DNA of 64,000 bases, taken from contig NZ_JANUGW010000005.1 in the NCBI RefSeq assembly GCF_024753285.1, positions 62,001 through 126,000 of the forward strand, read 5' to 3'. This DNA is from Massilia pinisoli (lineage in GTDB: Bacteria; Pseudomonadota; Gammaproteobacteria; Burkholderiales; Burkholderiaceae_D). How positions within the stretch are numbered: the stretch's first letter is position 1; each line of letters begins with the position of its first letter. Shown here in pieces: positions 48,152-56,786 of the stretch. The position numbers and the translations under genes are program-made. Below the pieces are notes generated by a model that saw only the letters and a list, made by a program, of their open reading frames with translations, was not told where the DNA came from and did not search any database.

Positions 48152-49489
48152 TCAGTTTGCATCGTTGCGCGGCGAAGAATGGGACGGGAAGACGCGCGGC
48201 AGCACGAGGCTGAACGTCGAGCCCGCGCCTGGCTGGCTGACCACCTCCACGCGGCCGCCGAGCAGCGCCGCCAGCTTGCGGCACAGCGGCAGTCCGAGAC
48301 CTGTACCCTTGCTGCGCCGCTGCAGCGGGTGCTCGATCTGGCTGAACTCCTCGAAGATCAGCTGCAGGTTGTCCGGGCTGATGCCGATCCCGGTGTCGAC
48401 CACCGCGAAGGTGATCGTGTCGGCGTCGGGGTCGTGGAAGGCCGACACGGTCACGGCGCCCTGCTCGGTGAATTTCAGGGCGTTCGAGATGAAATTGCGC
48501 AGCACCTGCGAGATCTTACCCTCGTCCGAGTCGAACGCCTCGGTGAAGGCGCACGGTTCGAAGACGAGGTCCACGCGCGCGTCGTCGACGAGCGGGCGCA
48601 GCATCGCCTTCAGCGCGCGGAACAGGTTGTCCACGACGACGGGCGCCACCAGCACCTCGACGCGTCCCGCCTCGATCTTGGCCAGGTCGAGCAGGTCGTT
48701 GACGAGTTCCGACAGGTCGGCCGCGGCGGCCTCGATATAGCGCACCTGGCGCTCCTGCTCCGGCGTCAGGTCGCCGTCCATGCGGTCGAGCAGCAGCTTG
48801 GCCAGCGCGCGGATCGACGACAGCGGCGTGCGCAACTCGTGGCTCGTGTTGGACAGGAAGCGCGACTTCATCTCGTCCGCCTTGCGCAACCTCTCGGCCT
48901 TGTCCTCGATCTCCGCGTACAGCGCGACGATGCCGCGGTTCGTGTCTTCCAGCTCGCGCGTCAGCGACAGCAGGTCTTCCTGGCGCTCGCGCAGCTCGGC
49001 CAACGTGGTGACCAGTTCGCGGTTCTGCAGCTGCAATTCGTTGTACGTGTTCGCGACGGGGCTGTCCTTCGCGAGCTGCGCCGCGATCGCGGCCAGGCGC
49101 GCGTTGTCCACGTGGGACTGCGGCGGCAGTGCCTTGCACATCGTGATCGTGGCTGTGCCCGCGCCGTCGTGCACGGCGTCGCAGTCGTCCATCAGGCGGT
49201 GCGCCGTGACGACGGCGTCGTCCGCCAGCGGGCCCGACGCGCCGGGGCCCGCGCTGATCGTCACTTCGAGCACCTGGCGCCGGCCGCCGTCGCGGATCAG
49301 GAATGCCGTGCGGCCGCCGAACGCGAGCTGGCATGCGCCGCGCGCCACTTCCGAGACGGCGGTCGCGATGCGCACCTGGTCCTGGTGCGAGAACCCGAGC
49401 AGGTGCGAGACCTGGCGCGCGCGCTGGCGCACGAGCACGACGTCCTGCTCGTCGTCCAGGCCCACGGCGAGGATGCGCTGCACGCTCAT
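48152..49489 (-). CDS. Histidine kinase with degenerate RsbT-like N-terminal domain
   Basis: 445 aa. Residues 1-120 resemble an RsbT/RsbW-type ATPase fold (VRIATAVSEVARGACQLAFGG), but the conserved Asn of the N box is Gly51 and the DxGxG box is missing, so it probably does not bind ATP. A coiled coil (150-210) leads to HisKA with His217 in SHELRTPLSSIR and a complete HATPase (NFISNALKF, DTGIGI, GTGLGLPLC). The pseudo-RsbT part could receive the stressosome signal; this is inference. Its ATG overlaps the phosphatase gene stop (ATGA). Confidence 0.88.
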   Translation of the reverse strand: MSVQRILAVGLDDEQDVVLVRQRARQVSHLLGFSHQDQVRIATAVSEVARGACQLAFGGRTAFLIRDGGRRQVLEVTISAGPGASGPLADDAVVTAHRLMDDCDAVHDGAGTATITMCKALPPQSHVDNARLAAIAAQLAKDSPVANTYNELQLQNRELVTTLAELRERQEDLLSLTRELEDTNRGIVALYAEIEDKAERLRKADEMKSRFLSNTSHELRTPLSSIRALAKLLLDRMDGDLTPEQERQVRYIEAAAADLSELVNDLLDLAKIEAGRVEVLVAPVVVDNLFRALKAMLRPLVDDARVDLVFEPCAFTEAFDSDEGKISQVLRNFISNALKFTEQGAVTVSAFHDPDADTITFAVVDTGIGISPDNLQLIFEEFSQIEHPLQRRSKGTGLGLPLCRKLAALLGGRVEVVSQPGAGSTFSLVLPRVFPSHSSPRNDAN

Positions 49490-50517
49490 GACGTCACCTT
49501 GCGGCGCGCGACCAGCACCATCGCGTCGTCGCGGCGGCGGATGAAGTCGCGCATCAGCACGGCCGCCACGAGCGCGGGCGCGCGCGCGTGCAGGCCGGGA
49601 TACGCGGCCAGGTCCCATTGCGACTGGATGCCGTCCGAGTACAGCACGCACAGCGCGCCTTGCGGGAACGGCGCCGTGAATTCCTGCACCTTGCGCATAT
49701 TGTGGCCGACGATTCCGTTGTGCGAGACGAGCGCGCGGCGCGCGAGGCCGTCGTGGACGATGGCATTCACGTTGCCGATGCCGGCGAAGCGCACCTCGTC
49801 GCCACCGTAGTCGATGCGCGCCACCGACAGCGCCGCGCCGCGCGTGAGGCGCAGCAGGCCGTGCGCGGTGTGCACCACGTCGGCGGGCGTGTCGGCCGGG
49901 CGCTGTTCCAGCGCGCGGATCGCGCCCGCGGCGGCCTTCGCGGCTTCGGGGCCGTGGCCGAGGCCATCGACGCCGAGCAAGGTGGCGCCGCCGTGATTGC
50001 ACGCGACGGCCCAGCCGTCGCCGCACTCTTCCTCGCCCGCGAGCGGCGTGCACAGGGCGCCCACTTCGACACCGCAGGGTTCCGGCGGCACGGCGCCCTG
50101 CCAGATGCGCATGAAGAACGCGCTGCCCTGGCCGTGCTGCGTCCAGACGTCGAATTCGTCGGCCTGGCGGCGCAGCGCGCCGAGGCCCGTGCCGGCCGTG
50201 CCGGCCGTCGAGACGCCGTCGCGCAGCGCGAATTCGATATCGCGGATGCCGGGGCCGTGGTCGATAGCGATCACGTCCACGCCCGGCATCGCCACGGCGG
50301 ACTGTGTGCGCATGACGGTGACGGTGCCCTCGCCCGCGTGCTTGAGGATGTTGGTGGCGGCTTCCGTGATCACGATGGCGAGGCGCCCGGCCTTGACGTC
50401 GTCGAAGCCCAGCGCATCCGCCAGCTTCTGCCCCGCGCGGCGGGCGGCGGCGACGTCGCTGGCGTGGGTGATCGGGAAGTTGAGCTGCGGAGACAGCGAC
50501 GTGATCAGCGTTTCCAT
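49486..50517 (-). CDS. RsbT-like ATPase fused to SpoIIE/PP2C phosphatase (RsbX-like)
   Basis: 343 aa. The N-terminal third is an anti-sigma-type ATPase (IVITEAATNILKHAGEG with the N-box Asn, AIDHGPGI, GTGLGALRR). The C-terminal part (about 145-343) is a short SpoIIE/PP2C phosphatase with metal-binding VDGLGHG, LYSDGIQ and RRRDDAMVLV. In stressosome systems RsbX dephosphorylates RsbR and RsbS to reset the complex. Overlaps rsbT by 13 bp. Confidence 0.9.
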   Translation of the reverse strand: METLITSLSPQLNFPITHASDVAAARRAGQKLADALGFDDVKAGRLAIVITEAATNILKHAGEGTVTVMRTQSAVAMPGVDVIAIDHGPGIRDIEFALRDGVSTAGTAGTGLGALRRQADEFDVWTQHGQGSAFFMRIWQGAVPPEPCGVEVGALCTPLAGEEECGDGWAVACNHGGATLLGVDGLGHGPEAAKAAAGAIRALEQRPADTPADVVHTAHGLLRLTRGAALSVARIDYGGDEVRFAGIGNVNAIVHDGLARRALVSHNGIVGHNMRKVQEFTAPFPQGALCVLYSDGIQSQWDLAAYPGLHARAPALVAAVLMRDFIRRRDDAMVLVARRKVTS

Positions 50518-50972
50518 TTGACGACCGACACCGCAGTGCCTTCTCCCGCACGGGAATCGATGTCGAACTCGTCGACGAGACGCTTGGAGCCGCCGAGGCC
50601 AAGCCCCAGGCCGCCGCCCGTCGTGAAGCCGTCGCGCAGCGCCATCTCGAGGTCGGCAATGCCGGGACCGTCGTCGACGAAGATCAGGCCGACGCCCTTG
50701 CGGAAGCCGTCCTCCAGCGCGTCGAGGTAGACGCTGCCGCCGCCGCCGTACTTCAGCGTGTTGCGCGCCAGTTCGCTGGCGGCCGTCACGAGCTTGGTCT
50801 GGTCGACGAGCGACAGCGCGATCGCGACGGCGCGCTCGCGCACGTGCTTGCGCAGGGCGACGACGTCCTCGTCCGACCGCAGCGACAGCGCCGTGCGTTC
50901 GGTGCGATGCTGGCGGTGCCGATCGAGCACTTCCGACTCGAAGCGGGCCGCGTTATCGAGAGCTGCGCTCAT
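50505..50972 (-). CDS. rsbT: Stressosome kinase RsbT-like (serine/threonine kinase)
   Basis: 155 aa from ATG 50972. HATPase_c_2 fold with intact boxes: AASELARNTLKYGGGG, VDDGPGIADLEMALRDG and GGGLGLGLGGSKRLVDEF. In Bacillus, RsbT phosphorylates RsbR and RsbS and then leaves to switch on its partner. The ATG overlaps the rsbS stop (TGATG). Confidence 0.9.
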   Translation of the reverse strand: MSAALDNAARFESEVLDRHRQHRTERTALSLRSDEDVVALRKHVRERAVAIALSLVDQTKLVTAASELARNTLKYGGGGSVYLDALEDGFRKGVGLIFVDDGPGIADLEMALRDGFTTGGGLGLGLGGSKRLVDEFDIDSRAGEGTAVSVVKWKR

Positions 50973-51328
50973 CAAAAATTAGTCTTTCCCAGCAGGGCCA
51001 TGCCCTTCTCGACGTTGAGTGCCGTCTTCACGCCGTGCAGCGTGAGGCCCAGTTCGACCAGCGTGATGGCGACGGCCGGCTGCATGCCCACGACGACGGT
51101 CTGCGCATCGAGCACGCGCGCCATCGCGGCCGTGTTGCTGATCATGCGGCCGATGAACGAGTCGACGAGGTCGAGCGCGGAGATGTCGATCAGCACGCCC
51201 TTCGCGCGGTCGCGCACGATGCGTTCGGTGAGGTCGTCCTGCAGGGTCATCGCCAGGCGGTCGTGCATGTCGACCTGGATCGTCACCAGCAGCAGGCCGC
51301 CCATGCGGAGGATCGGGATGCGTTCCAT
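50972..51328 (-). CDS. rsbS: Stressosome STAS protein RsbS-like
   Basis: 118 aa single STAS domain. The phosphorylatable Ser57 is in LDLVDSFIGRMI, the place of Ser59 in Bacillus RsbS. Forms the stressosome core with RsbR and holds RsbT. Starts 9 bp after rsbR. Confidence 0.9.
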   Translation of the reverse strand: MERIPILRMGGLLLVTIQVDMHDRLAMTLQDDLTERIVRDRAKGVLIDISALDLVDSFIGRMISNTAAMARVLDAQTVVVGMQPAVAITLVELGLTLHGVKTALNVEKGMALLGKTNF

Positions 51329-51337
51329 GCCCCGTCC

Positions 51338-52204
51338 TTACGCGTGGCTGCGCTTGACGACCGACGTGCCCGTGCGCTCGAGCGCGACGAGGAACGCGTC
51401 GGCCAGCGTGGCCTTCGTGACGACGTCCTCGAGGTTCACGCCCAGGTGCACGATGGTCTGCGCGATCTGCGGGCGGATGCCGCTGATGATGCAGTCCGCA
51501 CCCATCAGGCGTGCGGCCGCGATGGTCTTCATCAGGTGCTGCGCGACGAGCGTGTCGACGGTGGGCACGCCGGTGATGTCGATGATGGCGATCGCGGCGC
51601 CCGTGTCGACGATCTTTTGCAGGATGTTTTCCATCACGACCTGCGTGCGCGCGGAATCCAGCGTGCCGATCAGCGGCAGCGCGAGGATGCCGTCCCACAG
51701 CTTCACGACGGGCGTCGACAATTCCAGCAATTCCTGCTGCTGGCGCACGATGATCTGGTCACGGGCGCGCTGGAACACCTCGATCGTGTAGAGGCCCATC
51801 TTGTCGAGCAGCGAGCCGATGGTCCACGTCGCATTGGCCAGCCCGGCCGGATCGTTCGCGAAGCCCTCGTTCAGGTGCGTGAACAGCGGCTGCTTCAGCG
51901 AAAAGACGAAGGTCGCCGTCTCGCTCGGGGTCGAGCCGTTGCGGGCGCGGCTCGCCGAGATCTCGCTCAGGATGTCGCGCACCTCGTCCCACGAACGGTG
52001 TTCCATGTTCTGCAGTTCGCCGCCGCGCGTGGCCTGTGCGAACGCGGCCAGGAATTGCTGGCAGTGCTTGCGCAGCTGGTCTTTCGCGACCACGTTCGAC
52101 CGCACCGTCAGGGCGCTCAGCTGCTCGGCCCATTCGGCGCCGATCTCGGCCTCGTGGTCCTGGATGAGCTGGCTGATGCGGTTGGCGTAGTCCTGGGTGG
52201 TCAT
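51338..52204 (-). CDS. rsbR: Stressosome sensor RsbR-like (N-terminal sensor, C-terminal STAS)
   Basis: 288 aa. Residues 1-150 are an all-helical globin-like sensor domain (RsbRD-type), joined by a short helix (QQQELLELSTPVVKL) to a STAS domain with DITGVPTVDTLVAQHL, which carries the conserved threonines (Thr211, Thr215), and GIRPQIAQTIVHLG. Only one RsbR paralog is seen. First gene of a six-gene operon; ribosome site AAGGACAACAG. Confidence 0.92.
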   Translation of the reverse strand: MTTQDYANRISQLIQDHEAEIGAEWAEQLSALTVRSNVVAKDQLRKHCQQFLAAFAQATRGGELQNMEHRSWDEVRDILSEISASRARNGSTPSETATFVFSLKQPLFTHLNEGFANDPAGLANATWTIGSLLDKMGLYTIEVFQRARDQIIVRQQQELLELSTPVVKLWDGILALPLIGTLDSARTQVVMENILQKIVDTGAAIAIIDITGVPTVDTLVAQHLMKTIAAARLMGADCIISGIRPQIAQTIVHLGVNLEDVVTKATLADAFLVALERTGTSVVKRSHA

Positions 52205-52246
52205 CTGTTGTCCTTTTTCGTCGTGAAAGGTTACGCCGTTCGGACC

Positions 52247-52273
52247 ATTTTACGATCCCGGCAATTCTGTCAA
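52247..52273 (-). promoter_or_regulatory. Candidate promoter of the stressosome operon
   Basis: On the minus strand TTGACA and TAAAAT are separated by 15 bp, and the ATG of rsbR follows 42 bp later. The spacing is shorter than the 17 bp optimum. It is the best housekeeping-type promoter in the 411 bp between rsbR and the next gene. The rest of that gap (to 52615) shows no gene, repeat or RNA I can recognise. Confidence 0.45.
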
Positions 52274-52615
52274 ATGACCAACTATACCATCCATTGCCTG
52301 GGCAACACGACACGATAGGACTTTGAAAACTAAATTTATTTTTCAATACCGGCACCATGACGCCACATGTTCGGCACCATTTCAGCTCGGGGATATTTAT
52401 GTTCGCGGATCCGGGGAGCATCCGAATTCGGTGCGTATGCACGTGCGGTGCGACGGCACGACGCATGCCGGCAAGACGCCGGAAGGGCAATGCGTGGGGA
52501 GGCGGGAGTCGTCCAGCGCCGAATCGGCTGGCACGGTGGGGAACTGGAGGGACCTACGTCATGCGGCGTCAGCGGGCGTCGCGTGGATGGCGACGCCCCT
52601 GTTCGGCACGGCGGC

Positions 52616-52837
52616 TCATACGGTGGCCGTGCGCTTGGCTTTCTGTGCGGCCGTCGGGCGCTTGCCGACGACGACGATCGTCATCATCGGTGCTTCAAAG
52701 ACCGGCGCCTTCGCGACGATGGCCGAGCGGGCCGAGACTTTCAGCGGCGCGGCGGGCGCTGCGAACGCGTTCGCCATGGTGACGGCGACGAAGGCGGTTG
52801 CGACAAAGACGAATTCCATGTTTTTTGCGATGTTCAT
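52616..52837 (-). CDS. Small exported hypothetical protein
   Basis: 73 aa from ATG 52837, with a good GGAGAAGAG ribosome site. Signal peptide (about residues 1-27, ANAFA-AP). The mature part of about 46 residues is basic and ends PMMTIVVVGKRP followed by a Lys/Arg/Ala-rich tail, a phrase seen in many small secreted proteins of Oxalobacteraceae. Function unknown. Confidence 0.65.
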   Translation of the reverse strand: MNIAKNMEFVFVATAFVAVTMANAFAAPAAPLKVSARSAIVAKAPVFEAPMMTIVVVGKRPTAAQKAKRTATV

Positions 52838-53161
52838 TTCTCTTCTCCGTTTCGTTGACTGTGAGCACATTATGGAAACGGATGAGATATAAATCCAATT
52901 CTATGTTCAAATACTGGTCATTCATGGATTTAATATATAAAGTACCAAGCACTGTCGAGATATCACCTTAACGAATAGTGCCTTCTCGCGTCATGAATAA
53001 GAGCGCCAGACAAGACGTGTCGACCTATGTCCACCGCATACGCTGATGCGCGAGCAGCGCAATGCTGGAAACAAGGAAACGATCGAACGCTCGTGGTGTA
53101 CTTTCGGAAGAAGTTAAACTGGATCAAGGAAAATCGCTGCCCAGGTCACGATACTTCATAG
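52838..53161. other. Gene-poor AT-rich intergenic region
   Basis: 324 bp clearly richer in A and T than its surroundings. It separates two oppositely oriented small genes and must hold both promoters. I see no tRNA, repeat or long dyad, and no open frame with coding character. Confidence 0.5.
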
Positions 53162-53356
53162 ATGGCCAAGAAATTTCCCATTCATCCGATACACCCGGAG
53201 CGCGTGTGCTGGGGTTGTGACAAATACTGCCCCGCGGATTCAATGGCATGCGGAAATGGTTCGGTGCGTACGCAGCACCCGGTGGAATTATTCGGTGACG
53301 ACTGGCAGGACTGGGGGCTCGATTCGAAAGACACGCCCGATTCCGACTCCCGATAA
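53162..53356 (+). CDS. DUF3079 domain protein
   Basis: 64 aa. The sequence KKFPIHPIHPERVCWGCDKYCPADSMACGNGS with four to five cysteines, then THPVE-like QHPVELFGDDW, matches DUF3079. The cysteines (CWGCDKYC, AC) probably bind zinc. Function unknown. The ribosome site is weak. Confidence 0.85.
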   Translation: MAKKFPIHPIHPERVCWGCDKYCPADSMACGNGSVRTQHPVELFGDDWQDWGLDSKDTPDSDSR

Positions 53357-53380
53357 ACGCGCAGCCTTTTCCTCGTACTT

Positions 53381-53827
53381 CTAAGTATTGGCCAGTATCT
53401 CCTTGAGACCGCAACCCAAGATGCTTTCGAGTCGAGCCAACTGCTCAGGCTGCAAACGAGGTATTCCCGCGTTCCTCACCTCAAGCACAAACTTGCCGAA
53501 GGCGACGGGCCAGCCATAACGGAGCTCATTGAGCGAGACCTGATTTCCGCAACACTGTGCGCGCACATCGAGGCAGGCGAACTGTGACTGCCAGGCGGCG
53601 TCCATCGCAGTCGACCACCAGGCGTCAGCATCGGCCCCGCACGTCGGACAACAAACACCGTCCCAATTTTCTCCGGCGTCGACAAACATCACCGTTTCGC
53701 TGATCCGGGTCTCGATTGTCCCGGCGCTCGCGAGCTTCCCCAAAAAACGTACGGCTTCACAAGCCGCTTCCGCCTGCGGTACGAACGCGGGGTCATTCGG
53801 TACGTAGCGAAGGTAAGAATCTGACAT
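53381..53827 (-). CDS. Conserved hypothetical protein with zinc-ribbon-like cysteines
   Basis: 148 aa from ATG 53827. Cysteine pairs are seen in VCCPTCGADADAWW and in AQCCGNQVSLN. The fixed phrases SYLRYVPNDP at the start, FVDAGENWDGV, and YGWPVAFGKFVLEVRNAG fit a small family found across Proteobacteria and Actinobacteria. Function unknown. Base composition is less GC-biased than the neighbours, hinting at transfer. Confidence 0.7.
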   Translation of the reverse strand: MSDSYLRYVPNDPAFVPQAEAACEAVRFLGKLASAGTIETRISETVMFVDAGENWDGVCCPTCGADADAWWSTAMDAAWQSQFACLDVRAQCCGNQVSLNELRYGWPVAFGKFVLEVRNAGIPRLQPEQLARLESILGCGLKEILANT

Positions 53828-53964
53828 GATCAATAAAGAAACGTCTCTGCTGTATTGCAACTCTAGCATCCCTTCAGTGCGATGGAGGAAGCGGCTCCAG
53901 TTCGCCGAATTCGGGACAAACGAGACATGTTGTCAGGCGTACGTGACGCCCCGGATGTCAGGCA

Positions 53965-53999
53965 CAAAAAAACCGCCAGGCTCACGCACTGGCGGTTTT
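53965..53999 (-). terminator. Rho-independent terminator of pnp
   Basis: An 11-bp stem (AAAACCGCCAG with CTGGCGGTTTT, 9-base loop) lies 25 bp after the pnp stop. On the minus strand it ends in seven T. Confidence 0.9.
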
Positions 54000-54024
54000 G
54001 TTCGGCTGAACAGCCGGCAGAGGC

Positions 54025-56133
54025 TTACTGCGCCGCTGCCACCGCGTCATCCGCGGCTGCTGCCTTCATCGACAGCTTCAGGCGGCCGCGCTCGTCGGTC
54101 TCGAGGACCTTCACGCGCACTTGCTGGCCTTCCTTCAGGTAGTCGGCGACGGCGTTCACGCGCTCGTTGGCGATCTGGCTGATGTGCAGCAGGCCATCCT
54201 TGCCCGGCATGACTTGCACGATGGCGCCGAAGTCCAGCAGCTTCAGCACGGTGCCGTCGTAGGTCTTGCCCACTTCGACGGATGCGGTCAGCTCTTCGAT
54301 GCGGCGCTTGGCTTCCTGGCCGGCGGCGGCGTCGACCGAAGCGATGGTCACGATGCCTTCGTCCGTGATGTCGATCTGCGTGCCGGTCTCTTCCGTCAGC
54401 GCGCGGATGACGGCGCCGCCCTTGCCGATCACGTCACGGATCTTCTCCGGGTTGATCTTGATGGTGATCAGGCGCGGTGCGAAGTCCGACAGCTCGGTCT
54501 TCACGGACGGCACGGCCTTCTGCATCTCGCCCAGGATGTGCTGGCGGGCTTCCTTGGCTTGCGCCAGTGCCACCTGCATGATTTCCTTCGTGATGCCCTG
54601 GATCTTGATGTCCATCTGCAGTGCGGTGATGCCTGCGGTGGTACCGGCAACCTTGAAGTCCATGTCGCCCAGGTGGTCTTCATCGCCCAGGATGTCGGTC
54701 AGGACGGCGAACTTGCCGCCTTCCTTGATCAGGCCCATCGCGATGCCGGCCACGTGGGCCTTCATCGGGACGCCGGCGTCCATCAGTGCCAGGCAGCCGC
54801 CGCAGACGGAAGCCATCGACGAGGAACCGTTCGACTCCGTGATTTCCGACACCAGGCGGACCGAGTAGCTGAACTCTTCCGGCGACGGCAGCGCGGCGAC
54901 CAGCGCGCGCTTGGCCAGGCGGCCGTGACCGATTTCGCGGCGCTTCGGCGTGCCCACGCGGCCCGTTTCGCCGGTGGCGAACGGGGGCATGTTGTAGTGC
55001 ATCATGAAGTCGTCGGTGTACTCGCCCATCAGCGCGTCGATCTTCTGGCTGTCGCGGCCCGTACCCAGCGTGGCGATCACGAGGGCCTGGGTTTCGCCGC
55101 GGGTGAACAGCGCGGAACCGTGGGTGCGCGGCAGGACGCTGGTGCGGATCGAGATCGGACGCACGGTGCGGGTGTCGCGGCCGTCGATGCGCGGCTCGCC
55201 TTCCAGGATCTGCGAACGCACGACCTTGGCTTCCATGTCGAACAGGATGTTGCCGACTTCGGCCGCGTCCGCTTCGACGCCCTGCGCGGCCAGGCCTGCC
55301 AGCACTTCGGTCGACAGCGACTTCAGCTTTTGCTGGCGTGCCGATTTTTCGCGGGTCTGGTAGGCGTCGCGGATCTTCGCGTCGGCCAGTTGCGCGACTT
55401 GCGCGATCAGGGTTTCATTCTTCGGTGCCGGTGCCCATTCGACTTCCGGCTTGCCGCCTTCTTCGACCAGCGCGTGGATCGCGTCGATCACGGCCTTCAT
55501 CTGCTCGTGGCCGTAGACGACCGCGCCCAGCATGACTTCTTCCGACAACTGCTGCGCTTCCGATTCGACCATCAGCACGGCGTGTTCGGTACCGGCGACG
55601 ACGAGGTCCATCTGCGACGTCTTGAGCTGCGTGGTGGTCGGGTTCAGGATGTACTGGCCGTTCGCGTAGCCGACGCGCGCCGCGCCGATCGGGCCGTTGA
55701 ACGGGATGCCGGCGATGCACAGGGCGGCCGAAGCGCCGATCATCGACGGGATGTCCGGATCGATTTCCGGGTTGACCGACAGGACGTGGATGATCACCTG
55801 GACTTCGTTCAGATAGCCCTCCGGGAACAGCGGACGGATCGGACGGTCGATCAGGCGCGACGTCAGGGTCTCCTTCTCCGACGGACGGCCTTCGCGCTTG
55901 AAGAAGCCGCCCGGGATCTTGCCGGCCGCATAGCTCTTCTCGATGTAGTCGACGGTCAGCGGGAAGAAGTCCTGGCCCGGCTTCGCGTCCTTCTTGGCCA
56001 CGACGGTGGCGAGAACGACGGTGTCTTCCACCGACACGAGGACGGCGCCGCTGGCCTGGCGAGCGATTTCGCCGGTCTCCAGGGTCACGGTATGGTCGCC
56101 GTACTGGAAGGTTTTCGTAACTTTGTTAAACAT
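54025..56133 (-). CDS. pnp: Polyribonucleotide nucleotidyltransferase
   Basis: 702 aa, normal length. Two RNase PH domains (first: [27 protein letters not shown]; second: [22 protein letters not shown] and [16 protein letters not shown] with the catalytic Asp residues), a KH domain ([25 protein letters not shown]) and a C-terminal S1 domain ([32 protein letters not shown]). A 3'-5' phosphorolytic exoribonuclease. Downstream of rpsO. Confidence 0.98.
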   Translation of the reverse strand: MFNKVTKTFQYGDHTVTLETGEIARQASGAVLVSVEDTVVLATVVAKKDAKPGQDFFPLTVDYIEKSYAAGKIPGGFFKREGRPSEKETLTSRLIDRPIRPLFPEGYLNEVQVIIHVLSVNPEIDPDIPSMIGASAALCIAGIPFNGPIGAARVGYANGQYILNPTTTQLKTSQMDLVVAGTEHAVLMVESEAQQLSEEVMLGAVVYGHEQMKAVIDAIHALVEEGGKPEVEWAPAPKNETLIAQVAQLADAKIRDAYQTREKSARQQKLKSLSTEVLAGLAAQGVEADAAEVGNILFDMEAKVVRSQILEGEPRIDGRDTRTVRPISIRTSVLPRTHGSALFTRGETQALVIATLGTGRDSQKIDALMGEYTDDFMMHYNMPPFATGETGRVGTPKRREIGHGRLAKRALVAALPSPEEFSYSVRLVSEITESNGSSSMASVCGGCLALMDAGVPMKAHVAGIAMGLIKEGGKFAVLTDILGDEDHLGDMDFKVAGTTAGITALQMDIKIQGITKEIMQVALAQAKEARQHILGEMQKAVPSVKTELSDFAPRLITIKINPEKIRDVIGKGGAVIRALTEETGTQIDITDEGIVTIASVDAAAGQEAKRRIEELTASVEVGKTYDGTVLKLLDFGAIVQVMPGKDGLLHISQIANERVNAVADYLKEGQQVRVKVLETDERGRLKLSMKAAAADDAVAAAQ

Positions 56134-56250
56134 GGGTAATCCCTTTCTATTTGCCGACAGATTTTCAGGCGCTGTCGTTCACCTCACCACGGGTTGCCGC
56201 TCTCGACGACAACCTTTGCTACAGGAAAAACTTCAACGACGACCAAAACG

Positions 56251-56288
56251 AAAAATGCCCGCGGCAGTAAAACTGACGCAGGCATTTC
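56251..56288 (-). terminator. Hairpin between rpsO and pnp, probable terminator or RNase III site
   Basis: The stem AAATGCC(C)GCG pairs with CGC(A)GGCATTT with one mismatch, and five T follow on the minus strand. In many bacteria the rpsO-pnp interval has such a hairpin, where partial termination and RNase III cutting control pnp. Confidence 0.75.
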
Positions 56289-56328
56289 GAAGCTTGAGCC
56301 GTCTGGCGCAATGCTCGGGAACTGCTGA

Positions 56329-56598
56329 TTACTTACGCAGGCCGAGTTTGGCGATCAGGTCGCGGTAACGGTTCAGATCCTTGCGCTTCAGGTAAGCCAG
56401 CAGGCTCTTACGACGGTTGACCATCATGATCAGGCCACGACGGGAGTGGTGATCCTTCTGGTGTTCCTTGAAGTGGCCGTTCAGTTCGTTGATGCGGGCG
56501 GTCAGCAGTGCAACCTGGACTTCCGGCGAACCGGTGTCGTTCTGGCCACGTGCGTTGTCCGCGATGATCGCGGCCTTGTTGATGTTTTCTACGGTCAT
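56329..56598 (-). CDS. rpsO: 30S ribosomal protein S15
   Basis: 89 aa from ATG 56598, the normal length. Sequence [55 protein letters not shown] is diagnostic. Binds 16S rRNA early in 30S assembly. The minus-strand upstream region has a TATACT box near 56689. Confidence 0.98.
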   Translation of the reverse strand: MTVENINKAAIIADNARGQNDTGSPEVQVALLTARINELNGHFKEHQKDHHSRRGLIMMVNRRKSLLAYLKRKDLNRYRDLIAKLGLRK

Positions 56599-56786
56599 GA
56601 TGTTGCCTTTCACATGCGGTGCAAGAGTCGGAACCCAGCGCACCGTGAATTAATAAAAAACCTGGCCGGAAGGCCAAGACCGGGAAGTATAGGTGAAAAG
56701 ACGTGGCGAGGCCAGTGTTTCCTCGTCTTCCGTTACAATCCCCGGGTTGGCGATGCCATTTCGGCATGCCCGAAAGGCATACGACC

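Noticed and set aside
48152-50659. Reading the kinase at 48152 as an 835-residue protein with a long N-terminal part
   Set aside because: The extension overlaps the SpoIIE phosphatase gene in another frame and is Arg/His-rich nonsense; ATG 49489 overlaps the upstream stop as expected.
52323-52892. Plus-strand open frames in the rsbR upstream gap
   Set aside because: No ribosome site, no domain, and they overlap the better-supported small exported gene on the minus strand.
54121-56139. A 672-codon plus-strand frame opposite pnp
   Set aside because: pnp is certain on the minus strand; the reverse frame is a composition effect.
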